Shown here in pieces: positions 22,661 through 35,905 of a stretch of DNA of 64,000 bases. Position 1 is the first letter of the stretch. Each line of letters starts with the position of its first letter. The position numbers were made by a program, and so were the translations under genes. The notes beneath the pieces were generated by a model. The model saw only the letters and a program-made list of their open reading frames with translations. It ran no database searches and was not told where the DNA came from. The stretch is from Gnetum montanum. Taxonomy: Eukaryota > Streptophyta > Gnetopsida > Gnetales > Gnetaceae. Location of the stretch: the NCBI GenBank assembly GCA_015680685.1, contig MNCI01030517.1, positions 576,034 to 640,033 of the forward strand, written 5' to 3'.

Positions 22661-22673
22661 AAAGAGGGGTCAT
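22661..22673 (+). other. Polypurine tract of the second element
   Basis: AAAGAGGGGTCAT directly precedes TGAAACACCATAAAAATTT, which shares its first bases with the LTR start of the giant element. This marks the 3' LTR start at 22674. Confidence 0.65.
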
Positions 22674-23450
22674 TGAAACACCATAAAAATTTAGGGGTCC
22701 ACCCCTATAAAAATCAACCTTGAACATCATTTATGGGTTTGATAATTTTTTTTTCAAGGTTCCACAAATTTTCATGATTCCATGCTTGGGAATTCTCAAG
22801 CACTTAAGATCTCTTGTATTCTTCCATGTTTATAGTCTCTTGAATGCCAACATGAAATCATTATAGACTTGAGACTTGTGGATTTTCATATTAATGCTAC
22901 ATTTCTAAGACTTTCAACCATTAGAATGGAGCAATATGGTAACCAAATTTCTGACTTTTTTCACCCCTAGTAATGAAATAAGTTGTAGATCTGAGGTTGT
23001 GGTAGAGAAGATGTGGATTTTGATATTAATGCTACATTTCTGAGACTTTCAACCCTTAGAATGGAGTAATTTGGTAACCAAATTTCTCAATTTTTTCACC
23101 CCTAGCAATGAAATAAGTTGTAGATCTGAGGTTGTGGTAGAGAAGATTCAAAAGTAGCAAGAGTGGATTAGTACCCAGCTAGTGGAGCATAGCACATCGA
23201 CTTCAATGGGCTTTGAACTAATACCTTAGTGAACCCTCCTTTGCTCTCTCAAGGGAAACACTTGTAGATATTTCTAAACTTATTCTTTATTTATTTAAAT
23301 AAAGTTTTAAAATTTCAATTTGTGTGCAGAATATTTTTCTTTTGATTTTTAGGTCTATATTTATCATCATTTGCATCATTTGTTTTGCATTCTATAAGTC
23401 CTCGGGTAATCTACTAGGCTATCTAGGGTACCTTGAATCCCATTTTTACA
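22674..23450 (+). repeat. 3' LTR of the second element (right end uncertain)
   Basis: The start TGAAACACCATAAAA matches the terminal bases of the giant element's LTR, but the sequence then diverges, so it is a different LTR subfamily with the same terminus. It contains a tandem duplication at 22877-23147. I cannot fix the right end; it must lie before the Helitron-like coding sequence that begins near 23.5 kb. Confidence 0.55.
22877..23147. repeat. 135-bp direct tandem duplication inside the LTR
   Basis: Two copies (22877-23011 and 23012-about 23147) begin TGTGGATTTT and end GTAGAGAAGA, with few differences. The high similarity relative to the decayed surroundings suggests a later, local duplication. 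Confidence 0.8.
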
Positions 23451-23494
23451 AAGGCTTTGGGGTTGAGGCTACTGCACTAAATCTATGGATCTTT

Positions 23495-25960
23495 TGAGTA
23501 ATCAACTTTTTTAGTTGGAACATCTATAATGTCATTAGAAGAAGATGGGAAATCGAATCTACATTTGTATTTTTTTAAAAAAATTATTATTGATGCATAC
23601 ATAACTATTGAGAAACTACAAGAGCAATTGCATAATGCTCCATTGCATGTCATTGTTGACAATTTGATGTAATACAGTACCTCCATTCACAGTACAACAT
23701 CTTATTCTAGAAAATGTAAAGTAGAGCTAACTGACATGGTGATTTAATTGGGAACACCTACTATTATTTTTAGTTTAAGTGTAGTAGATCTTTATGATCC
23801 TAAGTTGCATAATTTAATGGAAGGATATCTCCCAAATAACTCAATAGAACTAAAATGATGGAGGCACATTAATATCATAGAAAATCCACATATCGTTGCA
23901 AAGTTTGTGCATAATTGTCACATTACTTTTGTAAAAATAGTTTTGATGATAGAATTCCATGTTGTTGACTATTGGACATAATATGAGTGGTAGCATCATA
24001 GATCTCCACATGTGCATGGTTTTCTATGGATACAAGATGCTCTAAAGGTAGATGAACTTTACTAAAATGATCCTAACATCATGCATAGGGCAAAGGAATT
24101 TTTTGATTCAATTACAAATGCATGAAATCCAAGATTTACAGCTAATGTACATCCTAATAATGTAAGTTCTTGTTTATCTTTTAAGTTCTTTTTACGAAGC
24201 TTTTTTGCTAATATTACATGGAATATGAAAAAATTAATTTTTCCATTGTTATATTTTTCAATATGTCTTTCCACTTAGGCTTTACATGTAAATATGTTGT
24301 GTCATCCATGTGAGTTGACTATTGAACAACTACAATGTATGGATTCATAAACTAATTATGTTGATTTACTTAATGTTATTTAAAGACATAATTTTTACAA
24401 ATATGATGCATGCTTAAGAAAACATAATGGCAAAGAAGTTTGTAGGTATCACATTCTAATTGAATTACTATTTCCTTACTATTTTCTTGCCATTGCATTC
24501 ATTTCTATTAGTAGGTAAACTTTAATTTATCTTAGAATAAAAATTATATAGATATTTAGCTTCCATACCTTTTAATTCTAGGTACAATGTTTCTTGGTCA
24601 TAAACTTTAGAATCCACTCTTCAGAAAGATCTAGAAAATAATAATGAGATTACTTATGTTTCTTGAACAAATTATTTGAGGCTTAATGTTCATAAAAAAA
24701 TGATGCTTCATAAATGGAGGAAAAACACAAATTTTTAACTAGTAATGTCATGATATGTTATCAGAAAATATATTGCAAAATATGTAGATAAATATAAGAA
24801 GAAATCACAATGTTTTCGTGACATGCTACTCCAAATTTCAAAGTCAAGGAATCCTCATGTTTATGCTTTATCATTATCTAGAAGGCTCATGATGGATTTT
24901 ATTGTAGATAGAGACATTAGTGCTATGGACATTTTTCAAATGTGTATGAGCTTCTTTTGGTGAATTGTAGTCATGTTTTCCACACCATCAATGTTTCTCA
25001 AGAGGTTTACAAAAAAAGTTCTAATTAATTTAGAGGAAGTTGATGAAGGTGAAAACTACACAACTATTATTAATATGTACAAGAAACATCTTCTTCTAAT
25101 GGATGGTGTATCATTGTTGTAGGGTTTAAGAGAGCACAATTAGAACATGAAGAATAAGGATAACCCAAATTGGAATTCATGTCACTTGGAGCCTGATGCC
25201 AGTATGAGATCTATCCCAAGTTTTTCATCCCACCAAAGCAAAGGGAAAAAATGGATTGAATATTATTGGACTATGATGTTATTGAATTTTCTTATTTAGA
25301 TATGTGGAGCAAGATCTTGGATCTAATGATGAAGAGATTGAAATAAAGTGGTTCGTTATTCAACATCTATATGTAGCATTAGAAATTAATATTGAAGAAG
25401 GATTCTAGTGAGCTTTGGAGGAAGAAAAATAATTTGTAGATGTAACTCCCTAGGTGTAGGATCATGAAGACTATGATTTTGAAATCCTCAATGATAATCT
25501 CTTATCAACAGGTCATTTCTTGAGAACAGAATTGGATATGCTTAGCCTACAAAATGTTGATAGGATGCATGAATGGACATTATAGTATCTAGGAGAAGAT
25601 GCTACAAAGTTTGTGACAAGTTTTATTTCCAAATAGTAAATGATATGGATCCATGATTATCATTGTCTGTGACTATGGTTCCTATGATTCTAATAAACTG
25701 GGTGCTAAGCAAAAGAAATGCTACAATAAAATTATAGGGTACATGATGTTTTCACAACCAACAAATGAATTTTTTTCCCCTTTATGCATGATTATCTAGA
25801 GAAAACCTAGTATGGGAAAGTATGTTCTCATAGGCACACTTTGTGATGCTTTTGTGAAATACTACCATGAAAAACATAGTCCTTTACTTGTCATGGCATC
25901 CATAGGAGATGTTGTATATAACATTAATGCAACAATCATTCATTCCAGTTTAGAGGAAGA
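23495..25960 (+). pseudogene. Helitron Rep/helicase relic
   Basis: The plus strand encodes, through many stops, ENPHIVAKFVHN, a degraded YW..YEW block and SPHVHGFLWI (near 24009-24040), the HUH nickase motif of the Helitron Rep domain, then KYIAKYVDKYKKKSQ, RDISAMDIFQM and, near 25.8-25.95 kb, PSMGKYVLIG and YNINATIIHS, which match the Walker A region and following block of the PIF1-like helicase. Rep would nick and join DNA strands in rolling-circle transposition. The helicase is cut off by about 26.0 kb. I cannot identify the TC and CTRR ends, so the element borders are open. Confidence 0.8.
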
Positions 25961-26476
25961 TCAGTTATGCTCATAGGTGATTTGGATTAGCTTCCTCCTA
26001 TGCTTGATGTTGTGCATTATGCATCTAGGAATCCATATAATGTAGGAGTTTGACAATCATAAGATTCTCCATAAGCATAGTAGGAAAAAATTGATGGGGA
26101 GGCAACACAATGTTATCCTTCATATTCCTTCAGCATAACTTCTCATCTTGATGGAGAGTGAAGGTAAAATATAGAAGGTAGAAATCTAGATGAGCATAAA
26201 ATACCCTTATCTACTGAGATTTCTTACCATTTATCCTTTTAGTTTTGACATGTTGCTCATTGGAGTCATCAACATGGGTTGGTGATTCATTCAGGTAAGA
26301 AGAAATCATTTTAGCAATGTGTGTTAAGTGCTACTTGAGATAATATTATTGTTATTATTATTATTTCATATAAACAATAAATCATTATTTTTTTCTTACA
26401 ATGATTTTATACATATTCACTATTTAATCAATACTTAACACACTTGGTTAAACTGTGTTCTCGACAACGATGCCAA

Positions 26477-27332
26477 TGATGAGCGGTGGGTAGGCATTCT
26501 ACCCAACCATATAAATCACATACATTTACATGTGATCCAATCAAATTTCATGGACTTAGTTATCTAAGTGGGTAATATTCTTAAATAGAAAATTTTGTAG
26601 TTGTAAGTCATTGTTTTTCAAATCCACACTTATGTTAATTAGTGTGTATGGTTAAGTGTGGTTGAGGCATAAGATGTTTATTTTTATGATTTTTATTATT
26701 TTATTCTAATTGATAAATAATTGAATAAATTATTAAACTAATTGACTAATTAACTATTTTATTATCTACCTATCCTAATGTAAAGTATTCACTACAACAT
26801 ACCATACATGTCTTGAACTTATGTTAACACTATTGGATGTACCAAGTATCCATTGCTAGAATTACCAAGCATTAATATGTTATACTTGAAGAGGTTGTAA
26901 TAATCTTTTTGTGAATAATAACACTAATTAATTACTTAATAATGAGAATGTAAATTTCATATAAAATAAAGTGCTTGAAATATAATTATGCTAGTCTAAG
27001 TGCTACAATGGATAGAGGAAATATCAATTTTATTACCACACATGCAAATGTGTCCAAGTACATAAGCACTTGAATAAAATGCTACACAATATCCTCAATC
27101 CACACTATGGGCACTCAGAGGGAAAATATTCTAACTTCTACAAAAGAAAATTACAAGAATTTTAGCTAAGGTTACAATCGAAAGATATCATAAATGTAAG
27201 GGGTGAGCACATTTATATAGGTAATGACTACATTAGTGTTGATGTACTTGCATCAACACATCCTAGCATGTGTTAATGAGACTACATCAATGGGGCTGGA
27301 TCGATGTAGCCTATCTTATTGATTATTCATCA
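26477..27332 (-). repeat. LTR of the gag-only element family, third copy
   Basis: It starts TGATGAGCGG and ends TTCATCA, the same inverted ends as the LTRs at 49898-50865 and 58242-59092. On its left is ACGATGCCAA, whose reverse TGGCATCGTTGTCGAGAAC is a primer-binding site of the TGGCGCCGTTGCC (tRNA-Asp) type with transition changes, so this is the 5' LTR of a minus-strand copy. About 150 bp of leader (26330-26476) remain; the rest of the element is missing and Helitron sequence lies beyond. Confidence 0.75.
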
Positions 27333-30300
27333 TGGGAATAACCAAGTTATGCAAGCACTACCCTCTCTTCTTTTTCCTTGGTTACCCTATGAATAAGATA
27401 GTTAAATATATCATCCTTGCTGGGTGTTACTCTTCTAATTTTTTGGTCATGCAATACTACTTTTAATTGAATAAAAAATTCATTATGACCTATCATAGTT
27501 CCAAATCATACTATGGTTTTGGTGATAGTTGAATTGAGGAGAGTGAATAGACATGGAGGAATCTTTAAGAAGAAAATATGCTCCTAGCTTTGATCTAATT
27601 ACCTTTAAAGCTAGGTTAATTTACTAAGCAGTGATCAAAAACAAAATCTACATATCCTTTTTGGTGCTACCTTTTTATTCTAATGACTTCTTAGATCAAG
27701 TAACCAAACTATTGATGTTCTATAAATAAGAAAGCAACTTCTAGGTTAATTAAGAATTTATGTAAGGAACCTCCTAGGTAAGAAGAAGGTAACTAGATTG
27801 GTAGACTTCATACATTGGTAAGAGATAGGAAGGCTTTTTAGTGAAATAGGGATGATAATTTCAATAATACTGAGAAACAAAAGAATTTCATGTAGGTAAA
27901 ACTATTATTTGACTAAAATGGAAAAAGTGTGATCTTTGTTGTTTAATAGACCAAACGCTAGTACCTTTTTTGGATTGGAAAAAATTGAATCTCTCCATCA
28001 AATTACTTTCCTAATTACTTGAGACATCACTTTTCAACTAAGGGGCAGAAATAGAACAAGATTATTTCATTTCATTTTTAGTCAAATAGTTCAAAATATT
28101 TCAAATTCAAAATACTACCACTAAAAGGGGTTAGGAAATCTATATTTATTGTCTATGTCAATTGAAAGGTGCAAAAATAGCTAGAACTGAATGTAGGGGA
28201 GTATTGAAAAACATCAATTAATGCTCTTATTAATCAGTTTTCAAAGATTAATTAGACTTTTTCTTTCAAAAGGTATTATATGCCATATGCTATGCTACAT
28301 TGAAAAAAAGAAAGAATACCATTGTTCTGGGCCTCCCCAAGCATAAGAAAAGCTATGGGCATCAAATATATTTATTACTAGTCTCTCTTCAAATATTTCT
28401 TTGATTAAGTGAAAGTAAATGAGAAATACAAAACCCTATAGGTGAACTCTAGAATTTGCTTCATGAATGTGGATGAGGTGCTGGGCACAATGGCATTGAG
28501 CTCTACCAATGACAGTTTGCATGTGGTGGCAACCACAGTGGACTTCTTCACCATAGTAGTGACTAGCCAAAATGAAAACTATTATGTGCACCTGTACTAC
28601 ATCAAGGCTTCCTCAAAGTGATTACTTATTAGAAGCAAGGTAGTAGGGAAAAAACCAAATCTTACTACATAGATTAAAATAATGAATGATAAACAAATGG
28701 CTCATTTACTTACTGCTTATTGACCATTTGTGTATACTAGGAGGGGTAGTTTGTAGATATGATTGATTTAATGATTTTTTTGTTCCCCTCTTAAGCTTTC
28801 AAGTAATCTAGAGATTCAACAAAATACTAGTAGCTGTAAAGATTTAGAAAATTAAATGGTTAAGAAAATTACCTAGACACATAGTCAAATTACAACTTCA
28901 TAATTAAGTATAGCTTACCAAACAAGAACCCATAATTTAGAGCTTCAAATTAAGAGTCTTACCCTTAGGTTAATATTTCATTATTGGAAATGGATTATTC
29001 TTGAATGGATAAGAATATGACATATATAGGTTATTAGCTAAGATTTTGGCCTTCATTTGATAAATGTACTTCCAAATTTTTCAACTATTTCAAGTTATGA
29101 TGCATGGTATATATCACAATCTAAAATTTTCCATAAATTTAAATATTTAATTTAATGCATGCACTTAATTATTTAATACTTCATTAAATAAATAATAAGA
29201 TTATATCATTATTGTTATTGTTGTTTTATTTAAGTAAATGTAATATGCTTGTTAAAGTATTTTATTAAAGTTTTATATCCTTTTCTTTGTACTATTATTG
29301 ATGCTTAATCATAGATTTTAAATGTATTTATTGTTAAATGTTGAAATCCAATCATGCCTAGTAGTTTTCTCTTTTTCTGGCAAGTTACCCCAATTGAAAA
29401 AGAGAGAGAAGGCCACAAAATAAAAGCTTTTGCACTTCTAAAAAACTAACAAAAGACCAAAAAAGATATGGGAAAACATAATTGAAGATGATACTAGGAA
29501 AAACAAAAATCTAACTATTCATCAGATGGTGAAAAAGAACTCACGTAGTTGACCCCATTTTGTTGAGACATAGCTAGGATAATGATGATGATAATAAGCC
29601 CCTACAAAATAATAAATAAAATATAATTTATCATTATTGATTCAGCCTATTCTCTATGGTTAGTAGTTTGAAAGAAAATAAATAAATAAAAAGAAGAAGA
29701 AATAAAACCTTACAAAATGTTTACTTGAACCAATGCATCTTTAGTAAGTTACCAAAGTAGATGTCTCCCTTAAGAAACAAGCCTAAGAATACTTACATGA
29801 AAACATTACAAAGCTAAATCCATGTAGACATTTTAACATTTAGTTGTTGGTGCCAACACTCCCATGCTAGCACAAGGCCTTGATTAAATAAGTTTTAGTC
29901 CATTGAAACTAGTCCTATGGTTTTAGCTCATTATCTTGTAATGAAACTAGTTGCAAGTTTGTGTCACAATTTAGAAATGGCTCTATTCCTCAATAATTAT
30001 CATGTTGGCCATACATCATAAAGTATATCTACAGTCATTCTTTGGTTTGACAATCATAGTTAGGTGGGAAACATGATAATTTAGAAAATTTAAAGAACTT
30101 ATAGAAGAGTTTAATGATAACTTAAGTGTGACTTTATGTAGAAACCTTTACCTAACAAGCCAATGAGATTATCACTTATGCAACTTATCATTATCCCTTG
30201 TTAATAAAAAGTAAAACAAAAATAAAAAAGAAACAAAGGATTTTGGGTGTGAAGTGATTGAAATTTGGTATTCTCAAATACTAGCTATGGCACCATCTCC

Positions 30301-31560
30301 CTACTGACAACTATCAATTATTTAGCTTCTAGGGAGTTTCTTGATTTGTAATCATTACTACCTATTTACAGTGGTTATCCCTACCACCTTTCCTCAAGTT
30401 TTTCATTTTTCCTACCTTCCATGTAGATGCAAATGTTACCTACCACAATAATGAAATTTTAGCTATAATTTCTATTTCTTTGCATAATTTAAAATTTCAC
30501 GATCCATTTATGGCTAATCTACAAATGATACACAAAAGAAACAAAACTTGTAGAAAATCTACACCTTTCCCTATTCATCTTCATCATGAATGGAGGTATG
30601 CTTAGTTAGTTTTGGCATGGTAGAGACATTGGGAATTGTAATGGAAAATTGCAGGGAATCTTCTAAAGCCTCCTCTATGACTCTGACAAAAATAGTGGTG
30701 ATGTGAGCGATTGTGAGATGGCTTCTCATGTGCAGTGTAGTAGGTGGTGATTGTGAGACAATGCTACTACAAATGGTTACCTAAGAGGTTCCAATGGAAA
30801 TAGAACATGAGATGGGATGCAATTTTATTCTCCCATTGAAACAGAAGTCTCTATTTTGGATAGAGTTCTCTCTTATTGCTACATATTTTTATAGTAGCAT
30901 GCTTCTCTTGCACCAATTCTGTGCAGTTACCTGTTGAGTAGCAATTGGGGTGTGGTTCCCTATCATTTTTATGACTGCACATTCCTACAATTGTTACCTA
31001 CATTTGGGTGGTGGAAGTTACATGTTTCTTTTCCATGTTATCAGTGGTGTTTGTTGCCATTTTTACACATGATCAATGGACATTACAATGGACATTATGT
31101 GTGGGTGGTGGTAGTGGATATTACAATGGACATTACATGTGGGTAGTAACTGCCATGGCTATTACACATGGGTGACGGCTCATCATGTGCTAGAATGGTC
31201 CTTATAGATTCCTTGGCAAGGAAAGAGAACAGACATAGAGGAAGCAAAAAGATAGCTACGATGGTGGGGTTTTCTTCAAGTGGAGTTATAGTGGAAAATT
31301 CTAAGGTTCTCTCTTACATTTTTTACTTGTTCGGTGGCTCTCCCAAAGGTAGTTTGGTGTAGAGAAGTGGGTAGATTCAATAGTCAAAGGTTGTAAACTC
31401 ATTAGAAGAGGTGTGCTCCTTACAAGCACTAGTAGGCAAGGTTGCCCCAAGAGTTGTTCCATCTATACTCATTTTTGTGCTAAGTGATCATTTCATTCTA
31501 TCATTTTATATTTTTGCAACTGAATTGTGGTCTCTATGCTATGGATTAAACACAAAACCC
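27333..31560. other. AT-rich region without recognisable genes
   Basis: No domain, LTR end or RNA gene could be recognised. The stretch is rich in A and T runs, contains simple ATT and ATG tracts, and has a short imperfect direct repeat at about 31078-31145 (GGACATTACAATGGACATTA-like, twice). One coding-like fragment (28463-28621) is listed separately. Confidence 0.5.
28463..28621 (+). CDS. Short coding-like fragment, unknown
   Basis: An open frame of 52 codons starts MNVDEVLGTMALSS and ends YYVHLYYIKASSK then TGA. Its base composition is more gene-like than its AT-rich surroundings, which is why it stands out. It could be an exon remnant. I do not recognise the protein and see no splice sites that clearly bound it. 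Confidence 0.25.
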   Translation: MNVDEVLGTMALSSTNDSLHVVATTVDFFTIVVTSQNENYYVHLYYIKASSK

Positions 31561-31564
31561 ATTT

Positions 31565-32430
31565 TACTTTAGAACTCAAATTAATCGTGTCCAAGCTACC
31601 AATGATTTCCTACTTTAATTTCACATTTTATTAATACATAAGCTTTATTGTTGAAAATTTAAAAATCAAACGATTATCTTTCTATCAAAATCATCTTGAA
31701 CTACATTTTATATTTCCTTGTTAAAATCATTTAACTTACCAATATCTTTATATGTCACAAAACATCACATAGCCCTACCAGATGATACTATTCCTAGGTT
31801 CTTGTAACCATACAAGAGGTGCCCAAGGAAATACTCTCCCTATATGAGTATTTTGGATGTTGATGTGTCCATAATTTATGCATCAACACTTTTTTGGCAC
31901 TATAAGGAGGGCCTATTTCATTTCATTTTCCTAATTCTATTTCGTTTCTCATTCCTGTTTCAATTTCGAAAATTGTTTCTATTGACTTTTCTGCTAAAAT
32001 TCTTTGTTTTTATGTCTTTGAAAATTTCTATTCTCAGTTCCATCTCCTGAAAATACCCACTTTTAGCCCTTGTTTTGAAAATTTTTCTTCCCATGCACTA
32101 TTATTTTCCATTTCTATGTCAAAAATGTTGTTTCTCTAAAACTTTATTTTCTTCATCTTGTTTCTTTTTTCTACACTCCCTATTGAAAATCTCTATTCCT
32201 TAGTTCTTTGAAGCCTATGTTCCTAAAAAAAATTTTGCTTTATTTTCTAAGAATTTCCGATCCCTTTACTTTCTAATTTCAAAAAATATTTGTTTCTTGA
32301 AAATATTTGTTTATTGTTACATGAGTCCCATCACTCATTTCTAATCCTATTTTTAAATTTATCCTCTAAACCCTAGTTTTCCAATCTCATTTTCAAATTT
32401 ATACTCTGGAGATCCTTCTCTCACCTTCAA
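31565..32430 (+). repeat. 5' LTR of the third gypsy relic (borders approximate)
   Basis: Matches the first part of the 3' LTR starting at 37283, but its first about 30 bases, including the TG end, are not recognisable. A TATA-like CTATAAGGAGGGCC lies near 31900. I could not find a convincing primer-binding site, so the right border is a guess. Confidence 0.5.
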
Positions 32431-32814
32431 CTTTGGTGAGGTGATTTATATTATTCTACTTTTAATTTACTTTTCTAAAATTCTGCATTTTCTATTATTT
32501 AAAATTTTAGTTTTCCTTTTAAAAATAAAAAATTAATATATATGTATATTGTGAATGTTTTTCTATTATCTTTAATATTTACAGTTTAGTAGTATTTTGT
32601 AGTGTTTATTAGCATTTTTACATTTCTTGTTATTTTTCATTTTATGAGCCAACCTCCTAATAGAACAACTTAACAAAGAGATTTTACTCCTGCTTGTAAT
32701 CAACTAGCTACCCATCATTTCACTTTAAGGAATCAATGAGTTTCACAATTTCCAAGTTCTATCCATAATAGAATTTGAAGTAGGATATCAACTAATCAAT
32801 ACCTAGCTCCCTTT

Positions 32815-33465
32815 GTGAGAAACCCTTTTAACTTCACAAACTATCACGATATTCCAAAATCACTTGAAAACATAAATTTATTTTTTGATCCCACAGCCCC
32901 TACTAGTGATGCCCACCAACATATACAATGTTTTGAAACCTTACTAGGCATCCATAACATTATCCAAAACCATATAGCATGTAAGGTATTTTTGATAACT
33001 TTTAGAAGGAAAGCCACCTAATGGTTTTGAATGCTCCATGGTGTCTCTATCAACTCATGGAAAGAGTTTAAAATGAAGTTCCTACTCCAATTCAATGAGT
33101 TCACTAGCCTTGCCTTAGCATCAAGTAATTTCACAAGCCTAAGAAAAGTACCTGGGAAAAACATCCATGATTACAATCCAAGATTCCTCCATCAACTTTC
33201 TTACATGTTGAATGAGATGCGTTCGCAACCTAATGGTATCCTTAATTTTTACCTCTCTACCATTGACCCATTCTTTGCCTCTGCCATTAAGTCTCATCTC
33301 ATCATAACAAAAATACAAGAAGCAATGGCTAAAGCTATTGAGTTAGAACAAATTACCTTGATGAATAGCATTCAAACTCAATTTGGAATGATGAATGTTA
33401 GCAATCCTATACAATCTATCCCTTTACCATCACAAGGTTTTCCAATGAATACTACTTTATTCTAA
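32815..33465 (+). pseudogene. Gag relic of the third element
   Basis: Two open pieces in near succession encode the gag core: FFDPTAPTSDAHQHIQCFE (the position of the DPxxxxHLxxFE block), then SINSWKEFKMKFLLQF and LRKVPGKNIHDYNPRFLHQL. These are the usual Ty3/gypsy gag capsid features, here with a stop near 33020. A Gln/Ser/Asn-rich tail follows to about 33.7 kb. Confidence 0.7.
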
Positions 33466-34374
33466 ACTTCCACTCCCCTTCAAATGACTCAACCTATCAA
33501 TAGCTAGTTTCAAGGTTCCACATCCTCTTCATTTTTACCATCAAATGTTAGTTTAAGTGATGATCAATCAAAAGCTTTGATCCAATCCATCATAAATCCA
33601 AATGGAATATCCAATCCTAATGCATCTATTTGTCAAATAGAAAACCAAATGATACAAATATTAACTTTTCTTCAAAAGCTTTCCAATAAAGTAGTTAAAT
33701 TGAAGTGAAATAATAATAAAGTCCCTATACAATTTGAAAAATCAAACCCATCAATCAATGATGATTATTATCATCTTCATAAGACTAGGAAACATTCTAA
33801 ACAAACTTATTCTCAATTTTTAGCGCTATATGGTGACAATGTCCAAAATCAAAAAAATGGGAAAGACCCTATTATGGTTCTTAACATACCTCATGAAATA
33901 GAAATTGAAGAAGCTCCCTCATTACAACAAGTCATGGTAAGTGATCTCAACCCACATAACACTCACTACCATAGACTTAGTGACATTAGGAACACCACAC
34001 AATAACAAACTAAGAATAATCCTTATACTCCTCCCAATAGAAGAGCTCCTATTCAAAATAACACAAATAATCAAACCAAACCATCTTAAGCAAACATCCC
34101 ACAATAAGCAAATCCCCCTTCTATACTTAGAAGAACTACACCTCAACAAGAAGTGAAAGATGAACATAAATCTTATGACCTAGTTGAAGATTTAAAAGGA
34201 GCTAACGCCAACATTTCAATGTATGATCTTGTACATTTTAATGAAATGAAAGATGTGATTCAAAAGATAGCTCATATACCTAAAACCAATAAAGAAAAAT
34301 CTCCAACAACCGAAAGGCAAGTTCATTTTGCATAAAGTCCTAATGCTTTCTCAATACAAAACTCAAGGAACTTT

Positions 34375-34818
34375 ATGGATAATAAGAAAGATCAACCACC
34401 TTTCTTATCAACTTTGGTCATTTTGGGAAAGAATGTTCATAATTGTTTAATGGATTCTAGTGCAATTCTTACTGTCATGTTACTTGTGGTATGTAAAACA
34501 TTAGGATCACAAATGCTACCACAAGCAAGAAGTATGATACAACTTGATGGATCTAATGTACCTATGGTAGGATCATTAAAAGGAGTAAAAGTACAACTTA
34601 AACAATACCATACTTTTACATGTTATATAAATGCTTTAGTAGTTGATATGTCACCAACTTATGGTGTGCTTCTATCTTGGACATTTGGAGCCAAGTTTGG
34701 GGGCTTCTTTAGGTTAGATTTCTTAGAATTATTAATTTTTATGAAAGGGAAATCTAAATATATGGTTATACCAAGAGAACCTTTTTATAAACAAGTGGTA
34801 ACATCTTTTAATCATTAA
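34375..34818 (+). pseudogene. Protease relic of the third element
   Basis: An open stretch of 147 codons has NCLMDSSAILTVMLL (catalytic D-S-G-A altered to DSSA), a flap-like strand and a YGVLLSWTFGAKFGG block, the layout of a retroviral-type aspartic protease. It has no close similarity to the protease at 12.3-12.8 kb. Downstream, normal RT is missing. Confidence 0.65.
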
Positions 34819-34998
34819 CATCAATCTTTGGAAAATCAAAATACTAATATTTATATTGGAGTTATTGAAGTTGGACTTAGCAAACATGTTATAAATAACC
34901 ATGCAAGTGAAATTACAAAAATATATCCTTTTTCTCATACAAATTCCATCTAACACTATCAAACGTTTAGAGAATGTGAAGAAATTTATGAAGATGCC

Positions 34999-35905
34999 TT
35001 GCCTTATCATCAACATGATGGAAAAGGATTTCTTTTGGATAACTCGCCACCATTAGGAGAGGACAAAGATATAAATGAGATCTTACCTATTAAAACATTA
35101 GAAGATGTGCCAAATTTTGATGACATATCCATTGACCATATTCCTAGAGAAAAAAATTATGTTCTTGATGCATTAGCTCAAATGGCCACTACTTTAGATG
35201 TCCCTTTTAGACACAATGCTTGGGATTTTGAAATAATTATTGAAAAGGTTAACTCCTATTCTATTCCAAATAATATCTTTTCTTTTCAAGTTTTGATGAT
35301 GATAATCATATTCATGTATTTTTATTTTCCAATGGTGAATTTAGTTATTAATGTTTTAAAGTTTCTTTAATTAATGAAGAAGCTATGTTAGAGGATGTCA
35401 TATTTTTTAAATAAGATCTATCCTAAAATAGCAACTAGGGAAGCTTTATTTGATGACTTATAAAAACTTAGACATGTTAGACCTAAGATTAAAACTTGGG
35501 TGAAAAAAGAAATTGATAGACGTTTAGAATCTACAATTATTTATCTTGTAAAACATTCAAGTTGGACATCAAATTTAGTGCATGTTAGAAAATGATTATG
35601 TATTAATTTTTGTAACCTAAATCATCAACAAATTGTTAAAATAAGATTTGACAAGAAATATATAGGCAAAGTCTTTAAAATAGAAGATCAAGTCCTAAAA
35701 ATAAATAGAGAATTTGGTCAAATAGGTTCTCAAAGCAAGTTTTCTCCTATGTGGTGAAGCCCGTACCAAGTTATAGATGTCTTAGAACCCAATGTGTACA
35801 AAATTGCTAATTTGCAAAGATACAAATTAAATAAAAATTTTAATGCATTTCATCTAAAGCATTTTTACTTAAGTGCCCCACATGCACACCTAGTAAAATC
35901 CTAGT
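34999..35905 (+). pseudogene. Joined fragments of RNase H, RT and integrase
   Basis: In order, the plus strand shows SIDHIPREKNYVLDALAQMA (near 35130-35190, the end of an RNase H), then VKKEIDRRLESTIIYLVKHS and SWTSNLVHVRK (near 35500-35600, RT N-terminus), then FDKKYIGKVFKIEDQVLKI and NAFHLKHFY (near 35650-35870, integrase C-terminus). The normal order is RT, RNase H, integrase, so the pieces have been deleted and rearranged. Confidence 0.65.

Noticed and set aside
30934-31362. Two successive plus-strand open frames
   Set aside because: No recognisable family, composed partly of short GGACATTAC repeats, and no supporting start or splice context.
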